Below are positions 24,361 to 37,565 of a stretch of 64,000 nucleotides of DNA, piece after piece; the first letter of the stretch is position 1, and each line of letters opens with the position of its first letter. Both the position numbers and the translations under genes were made by a program. Source of the DNA: Trichoderma breve (lineage: Eukaryota > Ascomycota > Sordariomycetes > Hypocreales > Hypocreaceae); NCBI RefSeq assembly GCF_028502605.1, contig NC_079233.1, forward strand, positions 6,200,001-6,264,000. The letters run 5' to 3'. The notes under the pieces are model-generated. The model saw only the letters and a program-made list of their open reading frames with translations, ran no database searches and had not been told where the DNA came from.

Positions 24361-25092
24361 AGTGGAGTGGTTACTGGGTGGTTGCTGCAATGGCTAGGAC
24401 TTGAGGGATTAGGCCGTGAAACTGTGATAGTGCTACTACTCTTTTTCTCCCATGTTACAGGGTGTTTTTTAATGAGAGTAGCGATTTCTAAAACTTCGCA
24501 TGGTCACTTCTATGTTTCTTTGATGACTCCAGTCGGTCTCTACATCGTATCGTGCACAAACCTACTTCTGGATAACAGAAGCTTCATCGGTCACAATGTG
24601 AGATCTGTTTGTTTCATATGAGATACAGACTTTGAATAAATTCCCATTTCAAGGGACGCGGTCGCGGCGAGTTAGGAATACGAATACCTAGCGACACGAT
24701 TTCCAGTTTTAAGTGTTAAATATGGCCATGTCGTTTCATCACTCTAGAAAGGAATGAATGTGTCATGTGGAAGTCGGAAAAAGAGACGGCCTACGAGTTT
24801 ATACGGGAGTTTCATTTTGTCTAGAGATATCATATCTTACTGAAAAAAAGGAGGGGACTTGCAAGTACCTGACCTCAACCAAACACATTCCGTCCATAGA
24901 TAATAACATACAGAACAAGTTCAAGGCAAAGTAGAAAGTAGCGTAAGTTACATTAGGTAGAATCGCATTCTAGATTCAACCTTGCCTAAATAATCTTAGA
25001 AACTCTGCACCACCGAATAGTCTCCATCTCAGGACCATGACATCTTGATTAAAGACGTCGTCGGTACTAGAACTTAAGAAAGGTTCGACAGC
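24361..25092. other. intergenic between the two secreted-protein genes
   Basis: The 3' flanks of two convergent genes. One open frame on the plus strand (24367-24621) has hydrophobic stretches but overlaps the 3' end region and shows no homology I recognise. Nothing else is supported. Confidence 0.4.
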
Positions 25093-25494
25093 TTACATGA
25101 CGCACTGGTCGTTAACCAGAGTACCGTTCATATCGATGCAGCCAGCAAAGCAGTACGCGTTGCCGACTATTCCTCCGCTAATATTGATGCAACGGAAGGT
25201 GACCTGGAGAAGCAAAACGTCGGGGAGTGGGGGGATAGATGGCGTGAGGGCGGCACCGGCGGCGAGCTCAGTAAGGTTGTAGCCTATAGGTGTAGCAGAA
25301 GCATAACGACATGAGACAGGAGTTCATTTGAACTAAAAGGCTATTACGGAAGGAAGGTGATTGTAATTACCATAGTGATTGATTAAATTAAAGCCACACT
25401 TGTAACTCTGGTAGATACAAGGATCGGTAAAGGCCTGGACGCCAGGGACAAGCCAGGGCGCTGCGGCGAAAAGAGTAATCAAGGTGCTATGCAT
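25093..25494 (-). CDS. small secreted cysteine-rich protein B
   Basis: Two exons on the minus strand (25494..25371, 25283..25093) give 104 residues. A signal peptide covers about residues 1-20 (MHSTLITLFAAAPWLVPGVQ). Six cysteines at 26, 33, 73, 86, 90 and 102 have exactly the spacing of protein A (7, 40, 13, 4, 12). Shared words are PC-x-YQ-x-Y-x-CG, GGIVGN, YC and VND-x-C. The intron is GT-AG, 87 nt, and splits a Gly codon in the same phase as in protein A. The predicted protein is secreted; its function is unknown. Confidence 0.75.
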
Positions 25495-26897
25495 CTGGGA
25501 TTTAGTTGAGTTGCCAAGATGAATACAGAAAAGGACCTTGTGTCGGAAGTTAGACTCTGGTTATTGTTACTGGTACTAAACTATAGAATAAACTAGGGCC
25601 ATGCTGGCTTTATGTACTCGGTTGACTCCAATAGCGTGTAGCATGATACTCCAAGACAAGTTGTTCGCACTTGGATCCATAAATTCACAGTTAAGCCCTG
25701 GAGTTAACCTACACTTTAAAAGTTAGGATAACGTAAATCGACGGAATTCATCTTCTTTTTAAAATATTGACACTCCTACTTACCATTGGCGTAGCTAGAT
25801 ATTTGGATCTCGTTTACAGTTATGCACCATTTCAGAGCCTGCAGATTCCTTGATTCTTACGGAACAACAAGCTTGTCTGAGCCGGGGGATATTATGGCGA
25901 AGCCAAGATGCCAAGTGAATACCACGGAGTAGACTGAGTAGAGCATCCCGAATTCCCGCCGCTATCAGAAATAGACCATGACTGAATGCCCTGTGCGCCG
26001 GGTCGTCGCCCAAGGAGCAAAAGCTCCTCGCGCGGGTTGGCATGCCAGGGCGTGCATGGGTATGGTCAGTTCTCATCTTTCCAATATACCCTACACCTGT
26101 TGGCCGGTTACATGACAGACAGGAAATAGAGGCGATGGGATAGATGTGAGTTTAGAGTTGCAGGGGTGTACCTTGGACGCACCTTTGTCCGACTTCGTTG
26201 TTGGTCTCTATGTACGTTTAGAGGTTCACTCCGTTGCATCTAATTTTGGTAATATTCTGACCATGAGACCGTTATACGATACGAAGCTCTAGCAAAGAAG
26301 CAACCACATTAACCGTATTGCGACTTGTCTCATATTGCATAATCCAGCTTGCTCTACGTTCTGCATCGCCTGATGATGTTGGCAGTCCATTCCTAAGGGT
26401 CGGGCCGGCCAATCAAACAAGCCAGGTCCGTGTGTTTTCATCCGAAACAAGCCCGCTTTCAAAAACGACTAACCTGACATCTCGATGACTTCTAAGACAT
26501 ACCGGCGTAGGCTAGCCGCGGTGGAATGTGTGTACTACATGCAGCAGGGTTGATCCAGTTGAGCAATGGAATTACATAAGTTTTCTACCTCTTTGTTTTT
26601 ATGCTGATCTTCCCCATGAGTTTTCGATCTGTTTCCGGGGTAATTGGAATTTTATTTACACTGAATTTTGCTGTTTTCATCTTATCTTATAGGTAGTGTA
26701 GGTACTTATAGACGTCGATTTCATGAACACTACCAACATGTAATGCAATACTACCTTAATGCACGCAGTAATCTCGCTCCCGTTTTCTCCTTGTGCGTTT
26801 CTCCAAGGCCTATCCCTAATGCCTGAGAGTGCACTTGTTCAGCGTTAGGTATTCACCCCCTTACATTTTCACACCGGCCGACATCCAACGGACGAGC
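25495..26897. other. intergenic upstream of the collagen-like gene
   Basis: No gene is supported. The region contains the promoters of secreted protein B (minus) and the collagen-like gene (plus). The open frames are short and unrelated to known families. Confidence 0.4.
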
Positions 26898-29800
26898 ATG
26901 CGTTTACCAGCCAAGTACTCGACGCTGTTGCCTCTGCTGAAGGTTACTGACTTAGAGTCTCCTGGCCTTGATGGGAGTTTTGAGTCAGCGGGCGTTGGGT
27001 AAGTCCAATACTTTCCATTGTGCGAATGGGTCTGCCGTAAAAGAAAAGTGCTTACAACCAACATTGTTTCAGAGCTCCGCCCAGGACCAACGACCAGCCT
27101 CAGTTCCTCCTCCAGTTAGACGAACTAAGGCCTACAAGACTAACGCCTTCCTATTTATTCCCAAAGGGGACTTCTACAGAATGTCAGTTTGCGACATTCT
27201 TCTCGCTGGTTGGCGACCGGCTGTTCGCAGACGGAGAGATAGTCGCGACCAACGAGGGTACGACACACCAGCCGCTCCTCGAGACACCGAGCATCAGAGC
27301 CATCGACCATGGGTTCTCGCTCGAAGAAGGCCTTCTTCAGTGGCGGCATCCGAGCTTTGCCAGCGGAAAAGCCAGCTTTTGCTTATCAGTGTCGAATACG
27401 GTCCTAGCTGTGTTCAACGAATCAAGCACTCCAACTGACTGTGTGCCGGCGAACCTTGTCAATGTGCCATGTGAGTTGATTATAACGACACAGATCTCAC
27501 CAGCCTTCGCTCATGTGTGTAATAGATGACCGGTGTTTCCCATCGGCTGAATCGATTAATGTATTAGTCATGGATGACGATACTAGGTCTGCTCAACAAG
27601 CTGCAGGAAGCGTAAGTAATACGGACAGCTTTGCCGGGTCGAAATGGCTGGATACCAGACCAGATATCACCAACCCTGGTTATGGCAGAGCTTCTGTTGG
27701 ATCGTATGGCGGAGCTTCCGCTGGATCATATGGCGGAGCTTCCGTTGGGTCATATAGCAGACCTTCCGTTGGATCATACGACAAACCTTCCGTTGGATCG
27801 TATGGCGGAGCTTCCGCTGGATTATATGGCGGAGCTTCCGTTGGGTCATATGGCAGACCTTCCGTTGGGACAGAGCAGTTGAGTCCTCTGGCTCCTATTG
27901 ATCGGACCAGCTACAACTACGCTACCGGACGACCGGGTTCCACAACACCCCCGAGCTCCGCTGGCTACGGGGCAATCTACAAATATCATGGTGCTGCTTC
28001 AAGTCCTATAGGGCCCTCAGGTCCGGCAGGGCCCTCAGGTCCGGCAGGGCCTCTGGCTCCTATTGGTCGGGCCGGCTGGAACTACAACACCCCACTGCCG
28101 GGTTCTACAACACCCCCGAGCTCCGTTGGCTACGGAGGTAGCTACAAATATCATGATGCCGCTTCAAGTCCGATAGTGCCCAACTACAATACTCGACGGC
28201 CGGGTTTCACAACATCCTCGAGCTCCGTTGGCTACGAGAGTAGCCACGAACATCACGATGCTGCTTCGAGTTTTATAGGGCCCCCAGGTCCAGCAGGGCC
28301 CCGTGGATCTGATGGCAGGGATGGGAGGGATGGCAACAATGGGAAAGATGGTCATAATGGTTGGGATGGGAGGGATGGCGACAATGGGAGAGATGGTGAC
28401 AATGGGAGGGATGGCAATGATGGGGAAGATGGTAATGATGGGAGAGATGGAAGGGATGGAAGGGATGGCAGGGATGGTATCCAGGGTCCTCCAGGGCCAC
28501 CTGGTCCAGCCGGCCTCCCAGGTATGAATGGGTTGAATGGTGCACCTGGGCCAATGGGTCCGCAAGGTCTTCAAGGTCTTCAAGGTCTTCAAGGTCTTCA
28601 AGGCCCCGCCGGTACCGATGGTGCTACTGGTCCTGCAGGTGCCACTGGCCCTCAGGGTCTTCAAGGTCTTCAAGGTATACCAGGTCTTCAAGGTCCTGCT
28701 GGTGCCGATGGTGCTCCTGGTCCTGCCGGTGCTGATGGTGCTGATGGTGCTGATGGTGCTCCTGGTCCTGCAGGTGCCACTGGTCCTCAAGGTCTTCAAG
28801 GTCTTCAAGGTATACCAGGTCCTGCCGGTGCTGACGGTGCCGACGGTGCCACCGGGCCTCAAGGTTTACCGGGTCCCCCGGGTGCTCAGGGCCTACCGGG
28901 CGCTCCGGGTCCGCAAGGTCTTCAAGGTCTATCGGGTCCCGCCGGTCCCGAAGGTGCTGCTGGTCCTGCCGGAGCCGCTGGTCCTGCTGGTGCCACTGGT
29001 GCCACTGGTCCTGCTGGTGCCGACGGTGCCGACGGTGCCAACGGTGCTGCCGGACCTCAAGGTCTACCAGGTCCCCCGGGTGCTCAGGGCGTACCGGGTG
29101 CTCAGGGTCCACAAGGTCTTCAGGGTCTTCAAGGTCTTCAAGGTCTATCGGGTCCTGCCGGTCCCGAAGGTGCTGCTGGTCCTGCCGGTGCTACTGGTCC
29201 TGCAGGTGCCATTGGTCCTCAAGGTTTCCAAGGTCCCGCCGGTCCTGAAGGTGCTGCTGGTCCTGCCGGAGCCGCTGGACCTGCTGGTGCCGCTGGTCCC
29301 GAAGGTGCTACCGGGCCAGCAGGAGCCATTGGTCCTCAAGGTCTACCAGGCCCCCCGGGTGCTCAAGGAACTCAGGGTATACCAGGTGCCGATGGTGCTA
29401 CTGGTCCTGCAGGTCCCGCCGGTGCTGCTGGTCCTGCAGGTGCCACTGGTCCCCAAGGTCTTCAAGGTCCTGCCGGTGCCGATGGTGCTACTGGCCCTGC
29501 AGGTCCTGCAGGTGCCGCTGGTCCTGCAGGTCTACCGGGTGCTCAGGGTCCGCAAGGTCTTCAAGGTCCTCCAGGTGATACTGGACCAGCAGGAGCCGCT
29601 GGCCCTCAAGGTGATGCTGGACCTCAAGGTCCTATCGGTCCTCAAGGTCCTGAAGGCCCCCCTGGCCCCGGGACAGCGGGTTTCACGAACCAGTACGGAT
29701 ACCTCGGCTGCTACATCGCGGATAACGATGGCAACTACGGCCTAACTCCATACGCTTCACAGCAGGTTCTCACAACCTCGATTGACGACTGTGCCAATAT

Positions 29801-30035
29801 CTGCTATACTTTGCCGACGGGCCCAACACTATACTTCACTCTGGGAACCGACACGGCTACAGGCAACTCCATCTGCACTTGTGGTGATGTCCTTGTTGCC
29901 TATAACTATCCAAATACCGGGCTCGATTTCCAATGCAATACACGATGCAACTTCCCAGACGGTCCGACAACAGAACAATACTGCGGCGGAACGTATTCTG
30001 GGATTCCTACTGTTTCTCTTTTTGGTGCTATATAA
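26898..30035 (+). CDS. large collagen-like protein with N-terminal DUF7908-like and C-terminal WSC-like domains
   Basis: Three exons (26898..26998, 27073..27470, 27526..30035) give 1002 residues. Exons 1-2 were found from frame and splice signals (GTAAGT and GTGAGT donors). They encode [41 protein letters not shown] and [10 protein letters not shown], resembling the DUF7908-type domain of fungal surface proteins. Residues about 215-282 are an 8-residue repeat around GSYGGASV. Residues about 418-882 are Gly-X-Y collagen triplets, first Asp/Arg-rich ([10 protein letters not shown]) and then Pro/Gln/Ala-rich (GPAG, GLQGLQG). The last ~115 residues hold eight cysteines in a WSC-like pattern ([17 protein letters not shown]). 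A trimeric, carbohydrate-binding surface or matrix protein is inferred. The N-terminus is a weak signal peptide, so the start may be further upstream. Confidence 0.75.
27669..27875 (+). repeat. 24 bp in-frame tandem repeats (GSYGGASV units)
   Basis: About eight 24-base units encode [16 protein letters not shown] and GSYDKPSV variants. Unit boundaries coincide with codons and most changes fall in two codons (Gly-Ala against Arg-Pro). Such arrays expand and contract easily, so allele length is likely to vary between strains. Confidence 0.8.
28279..29670 (+). repeat. collagen Gly-X-Y repeat tract
   Basis: Roughly 1.4 kb of uninterrupted 9 bp-based repeats encode about 155 Gly-X-Y triplets. Larger units such as [10 protein letters not shown] and GPAGADGA recur. 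The tract is open in other frames too, which produces long artefactual open frames there on both strands. Confidence 0.9.
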
Positions 30036-30706
30036 ATAATGTTTCTGTTACTATATTATACTATATTAATTCATATGCTAATACTACATTTTTCTGGCTT
30101 AAGCAAACTTGCGAGAAAGTGAAAGACGGAGCAACAGACGGTGATATAATCCTTACTAACAGATGAGGCAGACACATCCACATGAAACTGAAGGAGCGAG
30201 GCGAAAACTTTTGCCGTTCAATACACAGACAGTCCGAATGACTGCATATATATATGAATGTCAAGGTCTAGGTTGGATATGAATAAATAAACAAATAAAT
30301 GAAAGAAGCTATTGACGAAATAAGCATAATAGTCTTATGATATATACTTCTAGAAACACTATTGCTCACAATCGTCTTGGTCAGTGTCTTACAGAAAAAA
30401 GGGGAAGTATGTGTGTTGACCTTATCGGCTGATTTGCGGCATCTGGGATCAGCGCCGAATGCTTGCCTAAAGGATGGTCACATCATCCGTACCGTAAATT
30501 TCTAGTTGGCATATAAGCATTTCAACGTGTTAGGCTGGTTTGAAGGAGAGCAAGCATGATGGGGGTGGAAAGAGGACGAGTCACCGCGCCAACCTATGTG
30601 GATATTGGGGAACTATCATTCTCACATTTGTCCAACTTCTATAAACTTGGCTTAATGTACAGGTACAAATACTTAAAAAGAGATGGGATATTCAGCACCC
30701 CATCGA
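30036..30706. other. intergenic, nothing recognised
   Basis: The shared 3' region of the convergent collagen-like and alpha-glucosidase genes. The one longer plus-strand frame (30556-30945) overlaps the glucosidase antisense and is treated as a shadow. Confidence 0.4.
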
Positions 30707-32917
<2,211 letters not shown>

Positions 32918-33982
32918 CTAGACACCCAAAACAAATGCATCCCTCTCCCACAACAAGCCAATGGGAACCCCGTAAGGTCCCGCGAGCAGGAAGTTGACAA
33001 GCAGACGCTGCCAAAGTGAAGAGTCCATGACTCCTCCCGTCTGCCAATACAGAACACCGGCCCAAAGAATCATAGCAGGCGTATCCAGGACGACGTCCCA
33101 TTGCACACACCACTTTGCTGCTTCCCATCCGTGGCGTGCCTTCTTATCCTTTCCAGGCCAGGCCGGCAAGAAAAGCTCGGTCATTGTTACGCCTGTTGCG
33201 AAGGCGCCAAATACCGAGAGCCAGTGTGACAAGGCAGCCAACACGAAGAGGAACATGTACACGGACTGAACCTGCGGCCAAGCTTCTGTAGCCAGAGGCG
33301 ATGGAAGTACTGCTGGACGCCAGATCAGAGACAACAGAAGTTGAGAGAGAGCAACATAAGCAGGCCATTGCTGCCACCAAGCTGCGACGGTCTGCTTGGT
33401 GCTTACATCGCGGATGCGAAGGTCGGGAAGTAACATCCCGATGAACGGCGCCACATAGCCGATTGCGAAGGCCCAAGGAAAAAGCTCGAGTTGAACCGGG
33501 TCAATCGCCAGGTCTGATGGTGTGAGGTTGCTCGGAGTCATCAGGGCAAGCCGTACACCGAGATACAGAGGCAGATATATGGCCGGAGTATGATTGAACA
33601 TGAGCAATCCAGGGATAGTGGTCCAAGATCCGAAGTTGTGCAGATTGTAACTGCGCAAGCTCTCCAGAACGATCAGGGCCCATGAAACGCCAAAGGAGCC
33701 GATGAAGTAGAAGCCAGCCAACGTGGCATCTGGATAGGTCCAGTTCTCAAAGGAGAGGAGTTGAAATATTGATGGGCCTTTCAACTGCATGTCAACAGAT
33801 GGGTATCGACCACTGGTACAGAGGACTTTGAGCGGCTGGCCACTCGGGGCTTGATCAGCCATGATGCGTTGTCCCAGAAACTCCATCAGGCCATTGCTGT
33901 AATACCAATAGTACAAATTCCTCCATGCCCAGAAGCCTGTGGCGAGGAGACAGACAACGACAACCAGTGTGAGGGCATCCAT
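32918..33982 (-). CDS. polytopic membrane protein of the PKS cluster
   Basis: A 354-residue, intronless protein from the ATG at 33982 (MDALTLVVVVCLL); the frame extends further upstream but without an ATG. I count about eight hydrophobic segments, for example GFYFIGSFGVSWALIVL, YMFLFVLAALSHWLSVFGAF, TPAMILWAGVLYW and LLVNFLLAGPYGVPIGLLW. Conserved-looking polar positions lie between them (HTPAIYLP, QWD, WERD). It resembles the many-helix membrane proteins found in fungal metabolite clusters, some of which (AscF/AscI type) are terpene cyclases. No prenyltransferase gene is nearby, so a cyclase, another enzyme, or a transporter-like role all remain open. It is divergent from the hydrolase gene. 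Confidence 0.65.
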   Translation of the reverse strand: MDALTLVVVVCLLATGFWAWRNLYYWYYSNGLMEFLGQRIMADQAPSGQPLKVLCTSGRYPSVDMQLKGPSIFQLLSFENWTYPDATLAGFYFIGSFGVSWALIVLESLRSYNLHNFGSWTTIPGLLMFNHTPAIYLPLYLGVRLALMTPSNLTPSDLAIDPVQLELFPWAFAIGYVAPFIGMLLPDLRIRDVSTKQTVAAWWQQWPAYVALSQLLLSLIWRPAVLPSPLATEAWPQVQSVYMFLFVLAALSHWLSVFGAFATGVTMTELFLPAWPGKDKKARHGWEAAKWCVQWDVVLDTPAMILWAGVLYWQTGGVMDSSLWQRLLVNFLLAGPYGVPIGLLWERDAFVLGV

Positions 33983-34964
33983 GTCGAGGCGTTTGGTCAA
34001 TGGTCCTTGGGGAAATTGATGCAAGTTCTTGTTGTTGTACAGTAGCTCACAACAGACAATGACATTGATGATGATGATGTGCACGGACCGACTCAATCGT
34101 GCAGCATCATCAGTCTAGACCTGTTCGGCGATCCTTCGCAAATCCTGCTCAGACCCCGTGGAAGACACGGTGTTTCAACTCAGATGCACTTCTGCAAGGC
34201 AGAACACGAAGGAATGATAGTCATGGTCCAGACTTGCTAGTTGGAAGTCGTGCAGCAATTGGCGCCAAGTCGTGCAGCACCCACGATCCCGCACCGAAGC
34301 GACGGACACGTGGAGCACCGCAGTACGGCCGGTGGCTATACCTCAACTGAGGTGCCCCGGCTGACACTGCGGGGTAGAGATAAAGACACCTCATGGATGG
34401 ACTTTGTCCACCCTAGAGATCAGCAGTGTATATCAATAATAATAACGATAATGTAAATTATTATAAATTATTTATACAATAATAATTTTTGATATTTATA
34501 TAAGTATGCAAACGGAAGCTGCTGAAGATGATATTATTAATAGTATTCTTGGCATCAATAAAGTGTTTTGTCGGATTACATAGTAAGCCCCTGCAGACTC
34601 AACGGCAGCCACTGCAACGTAACCCTCCACTCCGATTCCGCAGAAATCGTGATAATTTCTCCCTAATCTAATGCAGGGTTTGGCGGTTAGTCAAATCAAT
34701 CAAATCAATCAGGCCGAATTGGCTGGGGGTGTCCGTTTAGTGGTACTTTGGGTAGGGCTTATGCTTTTTGTGGGCTTCAAAGTCGTATCTTTCTTGCAAG
34801 TTGGCATGACCTCGTCTGTAAGTTACGCCCTAGTCACGAGCTTCTCCGATCCGTGAGTGTGTCATTGCATGAGTGCTCTAGATCGCACCCTTTTCCGTAT
34901 TTTCTATCGAGAGAAACTGTTCAATCACGAGTGAGACCGCTCCTACAGCAACAACGCTGCTGCA
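33983..34964. promoter_or_regulatory. divergent promoter region, membrane protein / hydrolase
   Basis: About 1 kb separates two divergent cluster genes, suggesting a shared upstream region. It includes an AT-rich patch near 34435-34570. I could not identify a convincing palindromic or spaced CGG site for a cluster-specific regulator by eye. Confidence 0.4.
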
Positions 34965-35834
34965 ATGAAGATCCTCTGCCTTCACGGGAGAGGCTCCAAC
35001 AACGAGATCTTTCGGGCGCAGACGGCAGCCTTCCGTTCAGATCTCGACGACTTTGAGTGGACCTTTGTGCAAGGGACGGTTCGACATACCGAAGGCAATT
35101 GGTCCCTGTACACAGCACAATTCTCGCATCTTCCACTTTACACATACTACAACCCTTTTGATCCTGCTTCTATCTTGCAGACTCATGACGACCTTGCAAA
35201 GATTATAGCCGAAGAGGGCCCATTCGATGGTGTTCTGGGCTATTCAGGCGGTGCCGCGTTAGCGGCAGAGATCTTGGCTCAGGCAACCTATGATGATCCC
35301 TTTGCTATGGAACGACCGTTTCGATTTGCTGTCTTCATCAACGGAGCATCTCCCCTGCGCTGTTTCCCTATGAAGGACGCCCAAATCATGGAGGATGTCG
35401 AAGTAGATGCCGCCCCCATGACCAAGCAGGCAGAGGATATGTTTCTTCGTCCGAGTGCGCTGCGAAAGAAGGACGGAGTCAGCGATCAGGACCAGGTCGA
35501 CCATGCAAAACTACTGTCGTTGCTCAAGGAACTCAAGGGCAAGAAATTGGTCGATGGAACAACGTTTCTATCCAACGGCACTTATGGCCTTTGTAGATGG
35601 GAACCACCCGCAGACGGTGCGCCACTGATTGACGTGCCCACGCTGCACATCCGGAGCACCGAGAGCGACGAGGAAAATCCCCACGAGGGTCTCCATTTGC
35701 TACGACTCTGTGATCCCGACCAAGCACGCGAGTTCCATCATCCCAGTGGGCATGATTTCCCCAGAGGTCGTAAGGAAATGAAGCAAATTGCGAGAATGAT
35801 TCGAGAGGTCGCTGAAGCTACAACAAGTCTATGA
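34965..35834 (+). CDS. FSH1-type serine hydrolase
   Basis: A 289-residue, intronless protein. It starts MKILCLHGRGSNNEIF, the typical first strand and oxyanion loop of the FSH family, and has the nucleophile elbow GYSGG (Ser94) and a C-terminal SGHDFPR with the probable catalytic His. FSH-type hydrolases in HR-PKS clusters hydrolyse the polyketide thioester or trim the released product (LovG, Bref-TH and Fsl2 are examples of trans-acting hydrolases). The neighbouring PKS has no release domain, so chain release is the likely job; this is inference. It ends 79 bp from the convergent P450 gene. Confidence 0.85.
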   Translation: MKILCLHGRGSNNEIFRAQTAAFRSDLDDFEWTFVQGTVRHTEGNWSLYTAQFSHLPLYTYYNPFDPASILQTHDDLAKIIAEEGPFDGVLGYSGGAALAAEILAQATYDDPFAMERPFRFAVFINGASPLRCFPMKDAQIMEDVEVDAAPMTKQAEDMFLRPSALRKKDGVSDQDQVDHAKLLSLLKELKGKKLVDGTTFLSNGTYGLCRWEPPADGAPLIDVPTLHIRSTESDEENPHEGLHLLRLCDPDQAREFHHPSGHDFPRGRKEMKQIARMIREVAEATTSL

Positions 35835-35912
35835 GGCTGGCACCATAAATCTAATAAACCTGGAATATCGAGACATTAAGACAGACGTGGCTTTCGTTAC
35901 TTGTATCTAGTG

Positions 35913-37565
35913 TTATAATTCTCTCCGCTTCAGGCGTACCATTACAGGACCTGCAGGATGCATAATTCCGAGACTTCTTGGGTCGAAGTGGAACTTGTTC
36001 TTCCACGAGTCTTCAAACTCGATATCAAACAGCGTAATAAGCTTCGAGACCAGACCGATAAGCTCCTGCTCGGCCGCATGCCGTCCAGAACACATGCCCA
36101 TACCTCCACCAAATGTGCGAATACTTTTACTCCGCTGTTGGACCATGGCATCCTCGCCTGTCCACCTTTCCGTGTCAACCTGGTCCGATCTCGGGAACAA
36201 GTCGCTATGGTGGAGCAACGCAGTGGGCATGAGGACCACACTGCCCTTCCTTACGACGTACCCTTCCAGCTCTGTGTCTTCCATGACTACACGTGCTGGC
36301 GAGGCTGCCGTGCCTATGCGTAACGCTTCCTTCCACAACGTCTGCATGAAGCTGTTGCTTCTCAATTGCGCGGCGTCGATTTCCAGTTCGTGATCGAAGC
36401 GGCTTGATTTGCTCGGTCGCAAGAACTTAAGCGACTCGGCTCGACACTTTGCCAGGCGATCTGGATTACTCGCCGCCACCCACGTAAACCAGGAACTCAT
36501 CGGCGCGGCGTTCAGAACGATTGCAAACAGGAAGCTCGCCTGCATGGTCGCCCGTCCACGGAGGGAGAGGCCGAATTGTCGCGCCAGACCGTCACGTTCC
36601 CAATTCATTTTTGCGCCCCATTCCTCGTTCCAATATTTGTCCTTGTCCGGCCAGTCTCCCTCTGACTGGTGCGTTAACCACTCTTCAAAGGCGCGTAGCA
36701 TTCTCTCCCGCGCGCGGCCCGCCCGCGGCTGCAAGACATATGCCAAATTTGTCCTGACACCAATATAGGTGGCATCGTTGAACAGGCAGAAATCCTTCCA
36801 CATGGTAGGACCCCATATCTGAGCAAGATGGGGACCGAAGAACGTCACGACAGAGGTGTCGAAGATGACTTTGCGCAGGACTTCGTAGAGATCGACTGTC
36901 TGCCGGCCTCTTGTCTTCATATCCACGTATTGCTCCAGGACTTGGTGGAATTCGCGTGTAAATAGCTGCATCAGGTCGTCCAACGGCTCGCCGGACAAGT
37001 ATCGCAACCAGACATTATGGTTTTGCAACACGAACCCCTTCTCATTCTCTTTACTGTTTGCTCGATCCAGACCGATTTGGAAGTGAACTCGGTCGGCCAC
37101 GGGCAGATTCAGTCCATTCTCCAGCATGCTCATGGTCACCGGTTCGTACGCAAACGTGCGCGAGCGTGCAAAGACATGGATCGCGGTAGATGGAGAACCA
37201 AAAACGTGGAACTTTACGCCCCCCATGAGCAATGTGAAAGGCGAATCTTTGTATTTCGCTTGGGTCGTGCGGAAAATGCGGGCAGGATTGCGAAGGAAGG
37301 CTGCCAGATGCTGGATTCCTGGAAGCCAGTACGGCGCTATTGGAGGCTCATGGCCTTTTCCTGCCGCCGCTGGCCATGAATGGGAGAGCGAATTGAGGTA
37401 AGTCGTGATCAACACAGTTGCAATCAGGACAAAGCAGGTCGCGATCAATTGCACTGCCCATGGCAGGCCAACCCAGGCGTCGCTCATGGTGGCCATGATG
37501 GAGACAGGTTGACGGTGGTCTTCCGAAGAAGCGCATCCAGCTATTGTAGAATGCCCCTCCAACAT
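35913..37565 (-). CDS. cytochrome P450 (CYP7/8-like, class E group IV)
   Basis: A 550-residue, intronless protein from the ATG at 37565. A second in-frame ATG at 37496 (MATMSDAWVG) sits just before the membrane anchor LIATCFVLIATVLITTYL and may be the true start. The heme-binding motif is FGGGMGMCSGRHAAEQE with Cys492, and ExxR is in WKEALRIG. The sequence type matches cholesterol 7-alpha-hydroxylase/prostacyclin-synthase-like fungal P450s, which occur in HR-PKS clusters (Fsl4 of the fusarielin cluster is described this way). It should oxidise the polyketide at the ER membrane; the position is unknown. It is divergent from the PKS gene. Confidence 0.88.
   Translation of the reverse strand: MLEGHSTIAGCASSEDHRQPVSIMATMSDAWVGLPWAVQLIATCFVLIATVLITTYLNSLSHSWPAAAGKGHEPPIAPYWLPGIQHLAAFLRNPARIFRTTQAKYKDSPFTLLMGGVKFHVFGSPSTAIHVFARSRTFAYEPVTMSMLENGLNLPVADRVHFQIGLDRANSKENEKGFVLQNHNVWLRYLSGEPLDDLMQLFTREFHQVLEQYVDMKTRGRQTVDLYEVLRKVIFDTSVVTFFGPHLAQIWGPTMWKDFCLFNDATYIGVRTNLAYVLQPRAGRARERMLRAFEEWLTHQSEGDWPDKDKYWNEEWGAKMNWERDGLARQFGLSLRGRATMQASFLFAIVLNAAPMSSWFTWVAASNPDRLAKCRAESLKFLRPSKSSRFDHELEIDAAQLRSNSFMQTLWKEALRIGTAASPARVVMEDTELEGYVVRKGSVVLMPTALLHHSDLFPRSDQVDTERWTGEDAMVQQRSKSIRTFGGGMGMCSGRHAAEQELIGLVSKLITLFDIEFEDSWKNKFHFDPRSLGIMHPAGPVMVRLKRREL

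Noticed and set aside
28320..28480. Possible CRISPR-like array from regular short repeats
   Set aside because: Repeats are 9 bp codon triplets of collagen ([10 protein letters not shown]), without spacers, and in a eukaryotic gene.
28164..28862. 232-codon minus-strand frame rich in Thr/Ile/Ser
   Set aside because: Antisense of the collagen repeats; low-complexity mirror with no start context or family features.
28537..29745. 402-codon plus-strand open frame of repeated [12 protein letters not shown] residues
   Set aside because: It is the shifted frame of the collagen repeat tract; repeat composition lacks stop codons in that frame. The Gly-X-Y frame with a cysteine-rich domain after it is clearly the real one.
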